Shown: positions 6,476 through 14,464 of the stretch, piece by piece | Numbering within the stretch: position 1 is the first letter of the stretch | Layout of the letters: each line of letters starts with the position of its first letter | Assembly: GCA_041557595.1 (NCBI GenBank) | Contig: JBFFGE010000105.1 | Coordinates: 1-16,116, forward strand | Direction: 5' to 3' | Length of the DNA: 16,116 nt | DNA from: JAOTYV01 sp041557595 | GTDB lineage: Bacteria; Pseudomonadota; Alphaproteobacteria; UBA8366 | Translations under genes and position numbers: made by a program | Notes under the pieces: model-generated | The model's input: only the letters and a program-made list of their open reading frames with translations | Told to the model about the DNA's origin: nothing | Database searches by the model: none

Positions 6476-7389
6476 GCGGCGGGCGCCTGCAGGCGATGCT
6501 CGCCCAGAAGCTGCGGCGATTCGCGTTTGAACAACGCGACGAGTTCGTCCATGACGGCGCGTACGCTGGGCACCCGGCGCAGATCCGGATGGACGATCAG
6601 ATGCTGGGTCGCGATCAAGGCGTCGAGCGGCGGCGACAGCCGGACCAGATTCGGATCCCGGTCGCCGGCGAAACAGGGAAGCACGCCCAGCCCGACGCCC
6701 TTGCGCACCGCATCATACAGGACCAGCCCGTTATTGACGCGCACCGACGGGGCCGCGCCGTCGAGCTTGTCGAGCAGCCATTTCTGGCTGGCGAAATAGG
6801 CATGCTCTTCATCGAAACCGACCCAGTCGCAACCGGCGTACCGTGCCTCGGTCCGCGCGGCCGGGTTGCGCTCGACGAAACCCGCCGCGCCATACACCGC
6901 ATAAGCGATGTGGCCGAGTTTGCGGGCGATCAATCCGGTGCTCTCCGGCAGGCATTCGCGCAGAACGATATCCGCCTCGCGCTTGGACAGGTTGGCGTTC
7001 TGATGCGCCACCGCCAGTTCGATTTCGATTTCCGGCAGATGCGCACGCAGATCGCGGATATGGTCGGTCAGGAATTGCGCCATGTGCTCGAAGATCGAAA
7101 GACGCACGGTGCCGCTGACCTGGTCGGCCAAGGTCGCCTGCCGCCGTTGCAACGCATCTGCCGTCCGCTCCATCTCCTCCGCCAGCGGCAGCAACTCGGC
7201 GCCGGCCGGGGTCGGCACGAAACCGTCGGGCAGGCGATCGAACAGGCGTGCCGACAAGGACTGTTCGAGCGTCCGCAACCGCCGTCCCACGGTCGGCTGC
7301 GTCACTTTGAGCACGCGCGCCGCGGCGGACAGATTGCCCTTCCGGGCGACGGCGAGGAATACGCGCATGTCGTCCCAATTCATCGTCAT
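6472..7389 (-). CDS. LysR-family transcriptional regulator
   Basis: This is a DNA-binding regulator of 305 residues, the standard LysR length. The N-terminal winged helix-turn-helix is clear: MNWDDMRVFLAVARKGNLSA leads into the recognition helix region VTQPTVGRRLRTLE (about 29-42). The rest is a substrate-binding-protein-like effector domain (about 93-295). The ATG at 7389 has a strong AGGAGG site 5 bases upstream; the second ATG at 7383 would be too far from it. LysR proteins usually act on the divergently transcribed neighbour, here the ABC exporter gene at 7547, with the shared operator expected in 7390-7546. Control of the convergent dehalogenase gene is also possible. The effector is unknown. 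Confidence 0.93.
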   Translation of the reverse strand: MTMNWDDMRVFLAVARKGNLSAAARVLKVTQPTVGRRLRTLEQSLSARLFDRLPDGFVPTPAGAELLPLAEEMERTADALQRRQATLADQVSGTVRLSIFEHMAQFLTDHIRDLRAHLPEIEIELAVAHQNANLSKREADIVLRECLPESTGLIARKLGHIAYAVYGAAGFVERNPAARTEARYAGCDWVGFDEEHAYFASQKWLLDKLDGAAPSVRVNNGLVLYDAVRKGVGLGVLPCFAGDRDPNLVRLSPPLDALIATQHLIVHPDLRRVPSVRAVMDELVALFKRESPQLLGEHRLQAPAA

Positions 7390-7456
7390 GCTGGCCTCCT
7401 GTTGCGGTGGCGGCGGTAAATTTCATTCAACAATTATGTTTAGAGGCTATGCGATT

Positions 7457-7495
7457 TTGAAAAGGGCACAACAGAAATATTCAGGCTATTCCTGA
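7457..7495 (+). promoter_or_regulatory. Possible control region of the ABC exporter gene (15-base palindrome and weak promoter)
   Basis: The 157-base LysR/ABC divergent gap contains a perfect interrupted palindrome, TCAGG-CTATT-CCTGA (7481-7495), ending 51 bases before the ABC start codon. Overlapping its left edge is a weak promoter-like pair, TTGAAA (7457-7462) and TATTCA (7478-7483), with a short 15-base spacer. The palindrome does not match the classic LysR T-N11-A form exactly. A regulator bound there would sit on the promoter. This is a candidate only. Confidence 0.35.
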
Positions 7496-7546
7496 CTCCA
7501 GACTATGGATTTCAACTGCGACAACTGGTGATAGGATCGCCCCTCC

Positions 7547-10500
7547 ATGTATTTCGACACAAAACTTTGGCAATTCACAAAAGGCGTCCGTCTGCGCATC
7601 GCGGGCGCGGTCCTGTTGGGCGTGGCGGCGGCGGCGGTTGGCATCGCCCGGCTGGCGCTGTTGGGATGGTTGCTGGCCCGGGTATTCCAGGGTGCGTCGT
7701 TCGATTCCCTGATCTGGCCGTTCGCCGGTGTGGCGGGGGTGATGGTCGTGCGCGGCGTGTTGGAATACGCGCGCACCATGGTGGCCCACCGAACCGCCAC
7801 GATCGTGCAGCTGCATATCCGGGAAAAACTGTACGACAAGATGGTCGCGCTCGGTCCGGCCTATCTCGGGCTGGAGCGCACCGGCGCGGTGATCTCCTCG
7901 ATGGTCGATGGGGTCGAGCAGCTCGAAACCTATTTCGGCCAGTATCTGCCGCAGCTGTTCGTCGCCGCGGTTACGCCGATCGGCATCTTCGTCTTCGTAT
8001 CCTATCTCGATCTGCCGGTGGCCGCCATGCTGACCGGGTTCGCGTTGTTCACGTTGATCGCGCCGCAGGTGTTTCATCGCTGGGACCGGCAGAACAGCAT
8101 GCGGCGGTCGCGCTCCTACAAGGCGTTCGCTTCGGAGTTTCTGGACGCGGTGCAGGGCTTGGCGACGCTGAAGGCGTTTGGCCAAAGCACCGCCCGGGCC
8201 AAGCTGCTGGCGACCAAGGCGCACGATCTGTTTCGCAGCACCATGTGGGTTCTGGCGACCAATGCGCTGGCCCGCGGGATTACGGATATCGGCATTGCGG
8301 GCGGCGCGGCGGCGACGCTGGCGCTCGGTGCGTGGCGGGTATCCCAAGGCGAGATGACCCTCGCCGCATTGCTGATGATCCTGATGATGGGGGTGGAGGT
8401 GTTTCGGCCGCTCCGCGATCTGCGGTCCCTGATGCATCAAGGGATGGTGGCGCAGGCGTCGGCGCAGGCGGTCTTCGAGTTGCTCGACGCGACGCCGAAT
8501 GTGCGCGACGTAACGCCCGACCCCGCCAGCGACGATTTGGCCGCAACGATCGAATTTCAGGACGTGACCTTCGCCTATCCGAATGTGCGGCGGGCAACGC
8601 ATAAGGGATTGACCCTTGCCGTCGCGGCGGGAGAGCGGATCGGCATCGTCGGTCCCAGCGGGTGCGGGAAATCTTCAATCGTGCGGCTGCTGTTGCGGCA
8701 ATACGATCCTCAGCAAGGGCGTATCCTGCTCGGCGGTCACGATGTGCGGACGCTGAGTCTCGACCAGATCCGCGGCCAGCTCGCCGTCGTCAATCAGGAT
8801 ACCTATTTGTTCCACGGAACGGTCGAGGACAATCTCCGGTTCGGCAAGCCGGATGCGAGTTGGGAGGAGATCGAAGCCGCGGCGCGTTCCGCCAATGCGC
8901 ATGAATTCATCCTCAAACTGCCGCAGGGATATCACACGATCGTCGGCGAACGGGGCATCAAGCTGTCCGGCGGCCAACGCCAGCGTATTGCAATTGCCCG
9001 GGCGCTGCTGCGCGACGCGCCGATCCTCGTGCTCGACGAAGCCTTGTCCGCGGTCGATGCGGAGAACGAGACGATCATCCAGCAGGCGCTGAACCGGCTG
9101 ATGCAGGGGCGGACGACGCTCATTCTCGCCCATCGGCTGTCCAGCGTCATCGACGCCGACCGCATCCTGGTGATGGAGGACGGACATGTCGTCGAAGCGG
9201 GCCGTCATGCCGAGTTGATGGCCGCCGGCGGCGCCTATCACCGTTTGATGGCGGGTCAGGCGCAGGACGCGGATGGCGGCGAAGTGATATTGTTCCGCCC
9301 GCCGGGCGATTCGCGGCCGCCGCCGGAAGACGAAGTGCCCGGCATGATGGAGGCCGCCCAATCGGAGCCGACCGACGCGATCCTGCGGGCCGAAGGCATG
9401 GGATGGGGCGAATGCATCCGGGTTCTGATGCGGTTCGTCCGGCCGTGGAAAGGCAAACTCGTGCTGACCTTTCTGCTCGGCGTATCCCGCACCCTGGCAT
9501 TCATCGGCGTCGGCGTATGCAGCGCCCTGATGATCGCGGCGCTCAAGAACGGCCAGCCCTTTCAGCCGTATCTGGTGGGCCTTGCGGTGCTGGCGCCGGC
9601 GGCGGGCATCCTTCACTGGCTCGAATCCTGGGTCGCGCACGACATGGCGTTTCGGATGCTGTCGGTGATGCGGATCGACTTGTTCAACAAGCTGGACAAA
9701 CTCGCGCCCGCGTACCTGCTGCGCCGGCGGACGGGGGATCTCATGGGCATGGCGACGCAGGATGTCGAGAAGGTGGAATACTTCTTTGCGCATACGATCG
9801 CGCCGGCCTTCGTCGCGGTGCTGATCCCCGGCCTCGTGTTGTTCACCCTGATCGCCTTTGGCTGGCAGATGGCGCTGGTGCTGGTGCCTTTCCTGGCCAT
9901 AGTCGCGCTCAGCCCCTTCTTGATGCGCAATCGCATCGATGTGTTGGGCGCGCGCGCCAGCGAAGCGCTCGGAGATCTAAACGCGTTCACGGTGGATACG
10001 GTGCAAGGGCTCGGCGAAATCCTGGCGTTTCAGCAAATCGTCCGGCGCCGCCGCGCCTTTACCGATAAAGTTCGGCAGCACCATGAACTGCGAATGCCAT
10101 ATTTCGGCGATTTGACGGCGCAGATGGCGATCCTCGAGGCCGCAGTCGGGCTGGGCGGCCTGGCGGTGATCATCACCGGCACGCAGTTGATAGCGGCGGG
10201 GTCGCTCGAAAGCGCCTATCTCCCGCTGCTCTCGCTGCTGGCGATGGCGGCCTTTCTGCCGATCTCCGAAATCGCGCATATCGGCCGCCAGCTTGCCGAC
10301 ACGCTGGCCTCGACACGCCGGCTCTATGCGGTGCATGGCGAACCGGTGCTGGTGGAAGACGGCGTCGGCATCCCGGGAGGGTCCGCGACCAGCGGCGCGG
10401 CTCTGGATGTGGACAAGGCGAGCTACCGGTATCACGGGCGCAACCGGCCGGCGCTGCAGGATATCAGCATCGCCGCACCCGCCGGTCGAACGATCGCACT

Positions 10501-11137
10501 TGTCGGCCCGTCCGGCGCGGGCAAGACGACGCTGGCGCATCTGTTGATGCGGTTCTGGGATCCCGAGACCGGCACGGTTCAAATGGCGGGTCATGACCTC
10601 CGCGATTTCGGACTCGACGCGCTGCGCGGCGACATGGCGCTGGTGGCCCAGGACACATTTCTGTTCAACGACACGCTGCGCGCCAACATTCTGATCGCCA
10701 AGCCGGAGGCGAGCGCGGCCGAGGTCGAACAAGCGGTCGATCGGTCGGCGTTGCGGGATTTCGTCAACAGCCTGCCCGATGGGCTGGAAACCCGCACCGG
10801 CGAGCGGGGCATGCGGCTGTCCGGCGGGCAGCGCCAGCGTGTCGCCATCGCGCGCGCCTTTCTCAAGGATGCGCCGGTGCTCATTCTCGACGAGGCGACG
10901 TCGCATCTCGACGCGGTCAATGAACAGTTGGTGCGCCGGGCGCTCGATGATCTGATGGGCGACCGTACGACGGTGGTGATCGCGCACCGGCTTTCGACGG
11001 TCCGAAACGCCGATGTGATCGTCGTAATGGATGACGGCCGGGTGGTCGAGACCGGAAATCACGCCGAGTTGCTGGCGCAGGGAGGGCTGTATGCGCAGCT
11101 CGTGGCGCGCCAGGTTTCCGGAGCGGCGGCCGAATGA
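7547..11137 (+). CDS. Single-chain ABC exporter with CydD-like and CydC-like halves
   Basis: This is an inner-membrane ATP-driven exporter of 1196 residues made of two half-transporters in one chain. Order: membrane domain 1 (about 15-310), nucleotide domain 1 (about 340-570), a polar proline/acid-rich linker (about 572-622), membrane domain 2 (about 625-920), nucleotide domain 2 (about 955-1190). Nucleotide domain 1 has Walker A GPSGCGKS (369-376), Gln417, LSGGQ (473-477), catalytic Glu498 and His529. Domain 2 has GPSGAGKT (987-994), LSGGQ (1091-1095), Glu1116 and His1147. Both sites look catalytically complete. Membrane half 1 resembles CydD (around YLPQLF, FLDAVQGLATLKAFG, FRPLRDL), and half 2 resembles CydC (ESWVAHDMAFRMLS, RRRTGDLM). 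CydDC normally exports cysteine/glutathione as two subunits. No cydAB oxidase genes are present, so the substrate is open. The start has an AGGAT site 9 bases upstream. Confidence 0.92.
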   Translation: MYFDTKLWQFTKGVRLRIAGAVLLGVAAAAVGIARLALLGWLLARVFQGASFDSLIWPFAGVAGVMVVRGVLEYARTMVAHRTATIVQLHIREKLYDKMVALGPAYLGLERTGAVISSMVDGVEQLETYFGQYLPQLFVAAVTPIGIFVFVSYLDLPVAAMLTGFALFTLIAPQVFHRWDRQNSMRRSRSYKAFASEFLDAVQGLATLKAFGQSTARAKLLATKAHDLFRSTMWVLATNALARGITDIGIAGGAAATLALGAWRVSQGEMTLAALLMILMMGVEVFRPLRDLRSLMHQGMVAQASAQAVFELLDATPNVRDVTPDPASDDLAATIEFQDVTFAYPNVRRATHKGLTLAVAAGERIGIVGPSGCGKSSIVRLLLRQYDPQQGRILLGGHDVRTLSLDQIRGQLAVVNQDTYLFHGTVEDNLRFGKPDASWEEIEAAARSANAHEFILKLPQGYHTIVGERGIKLSGGQRQRIAIARALLRDAPILVLDEALSAVDAENETIIQQALNRLMQGRTTLILAHRLSSVIDADRILVMEDGHVVEAGRHAELMAAGGAYHRLMAGQAQDADGGEVILFRPPGDSRPPPEDEVPGMMEAAQSEPTDAILRAEGMGWGECIRVLMRFVRPWKGKLVLTFLLGVSRTLAFIGVGVCSALMIAALKNGQPFQPYLVGLAVLAPAAGILHWLESWVAHDMAFRMLSVMRIDLFNKLDKLAPAYLLRRRTGDLMGMATQDVEKVEYFFAHTIAPAFVAVLIPGLVLFTLIAFGWQMALVLVPFLAIVALSPFLMRNRIDVLGARASEALGDLNAFTVDTVQGLGEILAFQQIVRRRRAFTDKVRQHHELRMPYFGDLTAQMAILEAAVGLGGLAVIITGTQLIAAGSLESAYLPLLSLLAMAAFLPISEIAHIGRQLADTLASTRRLYAVHGEPVLVEDGVGIPGGSATSGAALDVDKASYRYHGRNRPALQDISIAAPAGRTIALVGPSGAGKTTLAHLLMRFWDPETGTVQMAGHDLRDFGLDALRGDMALVAQDTFLFNDTLRANILIAKPEASAAEVEQAVDRSALRDFVNSLPDGLETRTGERGMRLSGGQRQRVAIARAFLKDAPVLILDEATSHLDAVNEQLVRRALDDLMGDRTTVVIAHRLSTVRNADVIVVMDDGRVVETGNHAELLAQGGLYAQLVARQVSGAAAE

Positions 11138-12392
11138 CGGCAAGACGTTGACGTCGGCGATATCCGGCCGCGGCCTTGTTCTGGTCTTGAGTACCGCCCT
11201 GGTCCTGACCATGACCGGGTTCATGCCGGTCGCGGCGGTGCTGCCGGCGATCTTTGCGGATTGGGGGCTGACGGAAACCGAGGCCGGATGGCTCAACGGC
11301 GTCTTCTTCGGCGGCTATGCCGCGGGCGTGCCATTGCTGTTGCCCCTGACGGATCGAATGGATGCGCGCCGCGTTATTGCCGGGGCGTTGGTGCTTAGCG
11401 CCCTCGGCGGATTTGGGTTCGCGTTTTTTGCCGATGGGCTGTACAGCGGCATCGTGTTTCGAATCGCGGCCGGGATCGGCCTTGCGGGCATCCATTTCCC
11501 CGGCATGAAGCTGATCACCGACCGTCTCAACGGGCCGGCGCAGCAGCGCGGTTCGGCGGTTTATATCTCGATGTTCAGCATCGGCGGCGCGATGTCCTTT
11601 ATCAGCGCCGGCGTCGTCGAATCGCTCCTGCCGTGGAAATGGGTTTTTACCGTTTCCGGAATTTGCGCGGCGACTGCGTGCCTGCTGGTCTGCGTTTTGA
11701 TTCCGGCCGACCGGCGTGCCCGGACACGGCCGGATACCGCACTCCTCGACTTCCGGCCGGTGTTGCGGAACGGCCCTGCGATGCGCTACGTCGTCGCCTT
11801 CTTCGGCCATGTCTGGGAGGTCTTCGCCTTCCGCGGCTGGTCGGTCGCCCTTCTGGTGTTCAGCGCGTCCCTTCCCGGCAACGAACAATACAGCGGCTGG
11901 AACATGGCAATACTCTCCGGCGCGACGTCCTTCCTGATGATGCCGGCCAGCGTCGGCGTCGCCGAACTGTCCAATCGCTTCGGCCGGGTCCGGGTCGTCA
12001 CGCTGCTGACAGCGGCTACGACCGGCGTCGCGCTGCTGCTGGTGTTGAACAACACCGGTCCGTTTCCGCTCGTGGTCGCGCTGATGGTGCTGTATTTCAT
12101 GGCGGCGTTCGGCGACACGGCGTCGCTGGCCGGCGGTATCGTCGCGGCGTCCGTGCCGGAATATCGCGGTGCGACCCTGGCGGTGTATGCCCTGTCCGGA
12201 TTCCTCGGCGGCATGGCGGGTCCGGTCAGCTTCGGCATCGTGCTGGACCTCGCCGGCGGTCGCGCATCGCCGGAAGCCTGGACCGTCGCGTTTTGCAGCC
12301 TCGTTATCGGCGCCGGGATCACGGCGGCGGCACTGCATGTGCGGCGGCGGAAATCTACTCCGCTCGGCGGCGGGTCTCGCGATACCAGATGA
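11091..12392 (+). CDS. MFS transporter, CynX/NarK-like, substrate unknown
   Basis: This is a major facilitator permease of about 433 residues with 12 predicted helices. Near the N-terminus it has LTDRMDARR, a motif-A-like loop after helix 2, and GIHFPGMKLITD in helix 4. It resembles the broad group that includes cyanate and nitrate transporters, but no substrate can be assigned. I chose ATG 11091 because GGAGGG lies 4 bases upstream. This makes the gene overlap the ABC gene by 47 bases. TTG 11148, just before the first helix, is an alternative start giving 19 fewer residues and a weaker ribosome site. The overlap implies co-transcription and translational coupling with the ABC exporter. The 3' end overlaps the convergent EamA gene by 38 bases, and no terminator is visible between them. 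Confidence 0.87.
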   Translation: MRSSWRARFPERRPNDGKTLTSAISGRGLVLVLSTALVLTMTGFMPVAAVLPAIFADWGLTETEAGWLNGVFFGGYAAGVPLLLPLTDRMDARRVIAGALVLSALGGFGFAFFADGLYSGIVFRIAAGIGLAGIHFPGMKLITDRLNGPAQQRGSAVYISMFSIGGAMSFISAGVVESLLPWKWVFTVSGICAATACLLVCVLIPADRRARTRPDTALLDFRPVLRNGPAMRYVVAFFGHVWEVFAFRGWSVALLVFSASLPGNEQYSGWNMAILSGATSFLMMPASVGVAELSNRFGRVRVVTLLTAATTGVALLLVLNNTGPFPLVVALMVLYFMAAFGDTASLAGGIVAASVPEYRGATLAVYALSGFLGGMAGPVSFGIVLDLAGGRASPEAWTVAFCSLVIGAGITAAALHVRRRKSTPLGGGSRDTR

Positions 12393-13233
12393 ACAGGCCC
12401 GATGCCACGACCAGCGTGGCGCCGGCGATCACCCATTGGTCGGGCACGTGGCCCCAGATGATGTAGCCGAACAGGGCGCCCCAGATCAGCGTCAGATACT
12501 TGAAGGGAATGATCAGTGACGCTTCGGCGTGATGGAAGGCCTGAATCGCCAGGTATTGCGCGGTGCCGACGATGACGCCGGCGGCCATCATGATCATCAG
12601 ATCCTTGCCGGTCACCGGATTCCATCCGAAAGGCAGGGTGGTCAATCCTGCCAGTCCGACCGCCGTCATGGTGAACGCCAGGATTGCAACGGGTGAGTCG
12701 GTGGTGCGGATATGCCGGGTGATGACATCGCGGAACGCGCCGCAGCAGGCGCCGCAAAGGGGCAGCAGGGCGACCCAGCGCACGGCGTCTCCGGTCGGGC
12801 GCACCATGATCAGAATGCCGACAAAACCGATCATGACGGCCGTCCATCGCCGCCAGCCGACATGCTCGCCGAGCAGCGGCGTCGCCAACGCGGTCACGAA
12901 GAGCGGCCCGGAAAAGGCAAGCGCGATGCAATCCGCCAGCGGCAGATATATCAGGCCGGTGACGAACAGAAACGACGATGCGACCGCACAGGCGGCGCGC
13001 GCGCATTGCAAGCGCAGATTGCCGATCCGCAGCGACGAAAATCCGCCGTCGCGCGCCGCGAAGATCATGATCGGCAATAGCGTGAAAAACGACCGAATGC
13101 ACATGATCTGGCCGACTGGATAGCCGCCGGTCAGCCATTTCGTCGCCGTGTCGCTCATCGTCAACAGGAAGCCCGCGGACAGGATGAGGGCGATGCCTTG
13201 CGCCGGTTGCGAAAGCGAGGCCGTGCGCGTCAT
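12355..13233 (-). CDS. EamA/DMT-family transporter, second gene of a paralogous pair
   Basis: This is an inner-membrane transporter of the drug/metabolite superfamily, 292 residues with about 10 helices in two EamA repeats. The N-terminal repeat carries SDTATKWLTGGYPVGQ, LPLAD and VGWRRW; the second repeat carries PFKYLTLIWG near the C-terminus. It is clearly paralogous to the next gene upstream in the operon and shares long identical blocks (KWLT-GYP-GQI, VASSFL, LPLAD, RPT, TLPFGW, PFKY, YxIWG). ATG 13233 overlaps the upstream stop as ATGA. The same reading frame stays open far upstream, but that extension is antisense-like sequence with no helices. Substrates of DMT proteins range from amino acids to nucleotide sugars; none is indicated here. 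Its 3' end overlaps the convergent MFS gene by 38 bases. Confidence 0.92.
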   Translation of the reverse strand: MTRTASLSQPAQGIALILSAGFLLTMSDTATKWLTGGYPVGQIMCIRSFFTLLPIMIFAARDGGFSSLRIGNLRLQCARAACAVASSFLFVTGLIYLPLADCIALAFSGPLFVTALATPLLGEHVGWRRWTAVMIGFVGILIMVRPTGDAVRWVALLPLCGACCGAFRDVITRHIRTTDSPVAILAFTMTAVGLAGLTTLPFGWNPVTGKDLMIMMAAGVIVGTAQYLAIQAFHHAEASLIIPFKYLTLIWGALFGYIIWGHVPDQWVIAGATLVVASGLFIWYRETRRRAE

Positions 13234-14099
13234 CGCTTCTGCGACTCGCGCTGCAGGATATAAATGCCGCTGCCGATGATCAGCACCGAACCGGTGATGA
13301 TCCAGGTGTCCGGCAAATCCCCCCAGATCATGTAGCCGAGAATGACCGCCCAGACGATCGATGTGTATTTGAAGGGCGCGACCAGCGCCGCCTGGGCCAG
13401 CCGGTAGGATTCGATCATCAGATAGTGCGCGATGCCCAGCAGAACGCCCGAGAGCATCATCAAACCGAAGTCGAACAGCGTCGGCGTCGTCCATCCGAAG
13501 GGCAGGGTCGCGGCCGAAGCGATCAGGAGCCCGACGATTGACCAGGCGAGGATGATGTTGGTCGATTCCGTCCTGCTCATAATGCGCGTTGCGATATCGC
13601 GCAGCGCCGTCGCCGCGGCGGCGGCGATCGGAACCAGCACCGCAATCTGAAACGCTTCCGCGGTCGGCCGCGTCATGACCAGCACGCCGGCGAAGCCGAC
13701 CAGCACGGCGCCCCAACGGTGCCAGCCGACGGGCTCGCGCAGCAGCGGTACCGACAGGGCGGTGATCATGATCGGCGCGGCATGCAGGAACGCCACCGCA
13801 TCGGCGAGCGGCAGCAGTTTGACGGACATGATGATCAGGAAGCTGGAGGCGACGAACAGGATGGTTCGCAGCAGGTGCATCCGCCACTCGGCGGTTCGGA
13901 AGGACAGCGGTTCGCCCTGCCATCGCATCATCACGGCGATCGGTATGAACATGAAGAAGCACCGGATGAAAACGATCTGTCCAATCGGATACCCCTCGGT
14001 CAGCCATTTCGAGACTGCGTCGCTGAGGGTAAAAAAAAACCGCGACAGCACCATGCAGACGATGCCCCGGAGGGGAGAAATCGAGGCGGCGAGGGACAT
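13230..14099 (-). CDS. EamA/DMT-family transporter, first gene of a paralogous pair
   Basis: This DMT-superfamily membrane transporter has 289 residues, about 10 helices and two EamA repeats. Visible blocks are SDAVSKWLTEGYPIGQ in helix 1 to loop, LPLADAVAF, VGWHRW and, in the second half, PFKYTSIVWAVILGYMIWG. The downstream gene is a close paralogue of the same length, so the pair probably arose by tandem duplication and may function as a heterodimer or with split substrate range. Residues 21-23 (Phe-Phe-Phe) are encoded by nine consecutive T on the coding strand (14039-14031), a slippage-prone run near the start of the gene. ATG 14099 lacks a clear ribosome site. No promoter is obvious in the 125 bases to the next gene, so transcription could begin upstream of, or together with, the small gene at 14431. 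Confidence 0.92.
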   Translation of the reverse strand: MSLAASISPLRGIVCMVLSRFFFTLSDAVSKWLTEGYPIGQIVFIRCFFMFIPIAVMMRWQGEPLSFRTAEWRMHLLRTILFVASSFLIIMSVKLLPLADAVAFLHAAPIMITALSVPLLREPVGWHRWGAVLVGFAGVLVMTRPTAEAFQIAVLVPIAAAAATALRDIATRIMSRTESTNIILAWSIVGLLIASAATLPFGWTTPTLFDFGLMMLSGVLLGIAHYLMIESYRLAQAALVAPFKYTSIVWAVILGYMIWGDLPDTWIITGSVLIIGSGIYILQRESQKR

Positions 14100-14224
14100 G
14101 GGCCGGGTCTATCGGTCGTTGCGAGAGTGCGCCGGGTAAGGCGCATGGTCAGGTGACGATGAAGCATACGTTGGATCGGGGATGGAACGCCATCGCGGAC
14201 TTTCGCCGCGCTGTGGGTCGCTGA

Positions 14225-14431
14225 CTATTGCGCGGTCGCCAGATAGAGGAAGCGATAGATCACCATCGGGACGCTCAACCAATAGAGCAACAAGAAGCGG
14301 CGGATGCCCGCATCGCTGCGAATGCCGATGCGTGTGGCGACCGAACGGGGAAAGTTCGGCTTCCAGAAGCAGAAGCCGATGATCGCGGCGGCAATCGCAA
14401 GATAGAGGTAGCTGCTGGTATCGAATGCCAT
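14225..14431 (-). CDS. Small two-helix membrane protein, hypothetical
   Basis: This is a 68-residue open frame that I do not recognise. Two hydrophobic segments (about 7-23 and 46-65) are separated by a basic loop (Arg and Lys rich, about 24-45), the profile of a small inner-membrane protein. The ATG at 14431 has a GGGGAA stretch about 8 bases upstream as a possible ribosome site. The gene lies on the same strand as the EamA pair, 125 bases upstream of it, and is divergent from the aldehyde dehydrogenase gene. The hydrophobic pattern argues for a real gene, since the antisense and shadow frames here are arginine/proline rich rather than hydrophobic. The small size keeps confidence moderate. 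Confidence 0.6.
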   Translation of the reverse strand: MAFDTSSYLYLAIAAAIIGFCFWKPNFPRSVATRIGIRSDAGIRRFLLLYWLSVPMVIYRFLYLATAQ

Positions 14432-14464
14432 GCGGTGCGTTCCCCGACCCCGTCGCAGGCCGGC

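Noticed and set aside
11031..11090. Upstream start for the second MFS gene at 11031
   Set aside because: It would overlap the ABC gene by over 100 bases and adds residues unlike an MFS N-terminus; ATG 11091 or TTG 11148 is better supported.
7481..11296. Several minus-strand frames of 370-440 codons opposite the ABC exporter
   Set aside because: They have the low-complexity Arg/Gln/His/Asp composition of antisense shadows, no domain motifs, and lie opposite a gene with all ABC motifs intact.
13234..14007. N-terminal extension of the second EamA protein to 550 residues
   Set aside because: The extra part is the first EamA gene read out of frame. It is Arg/Asp-rich with no helices, and ATG 13233 with the ATGA overlap gives a normal-length paralogue.
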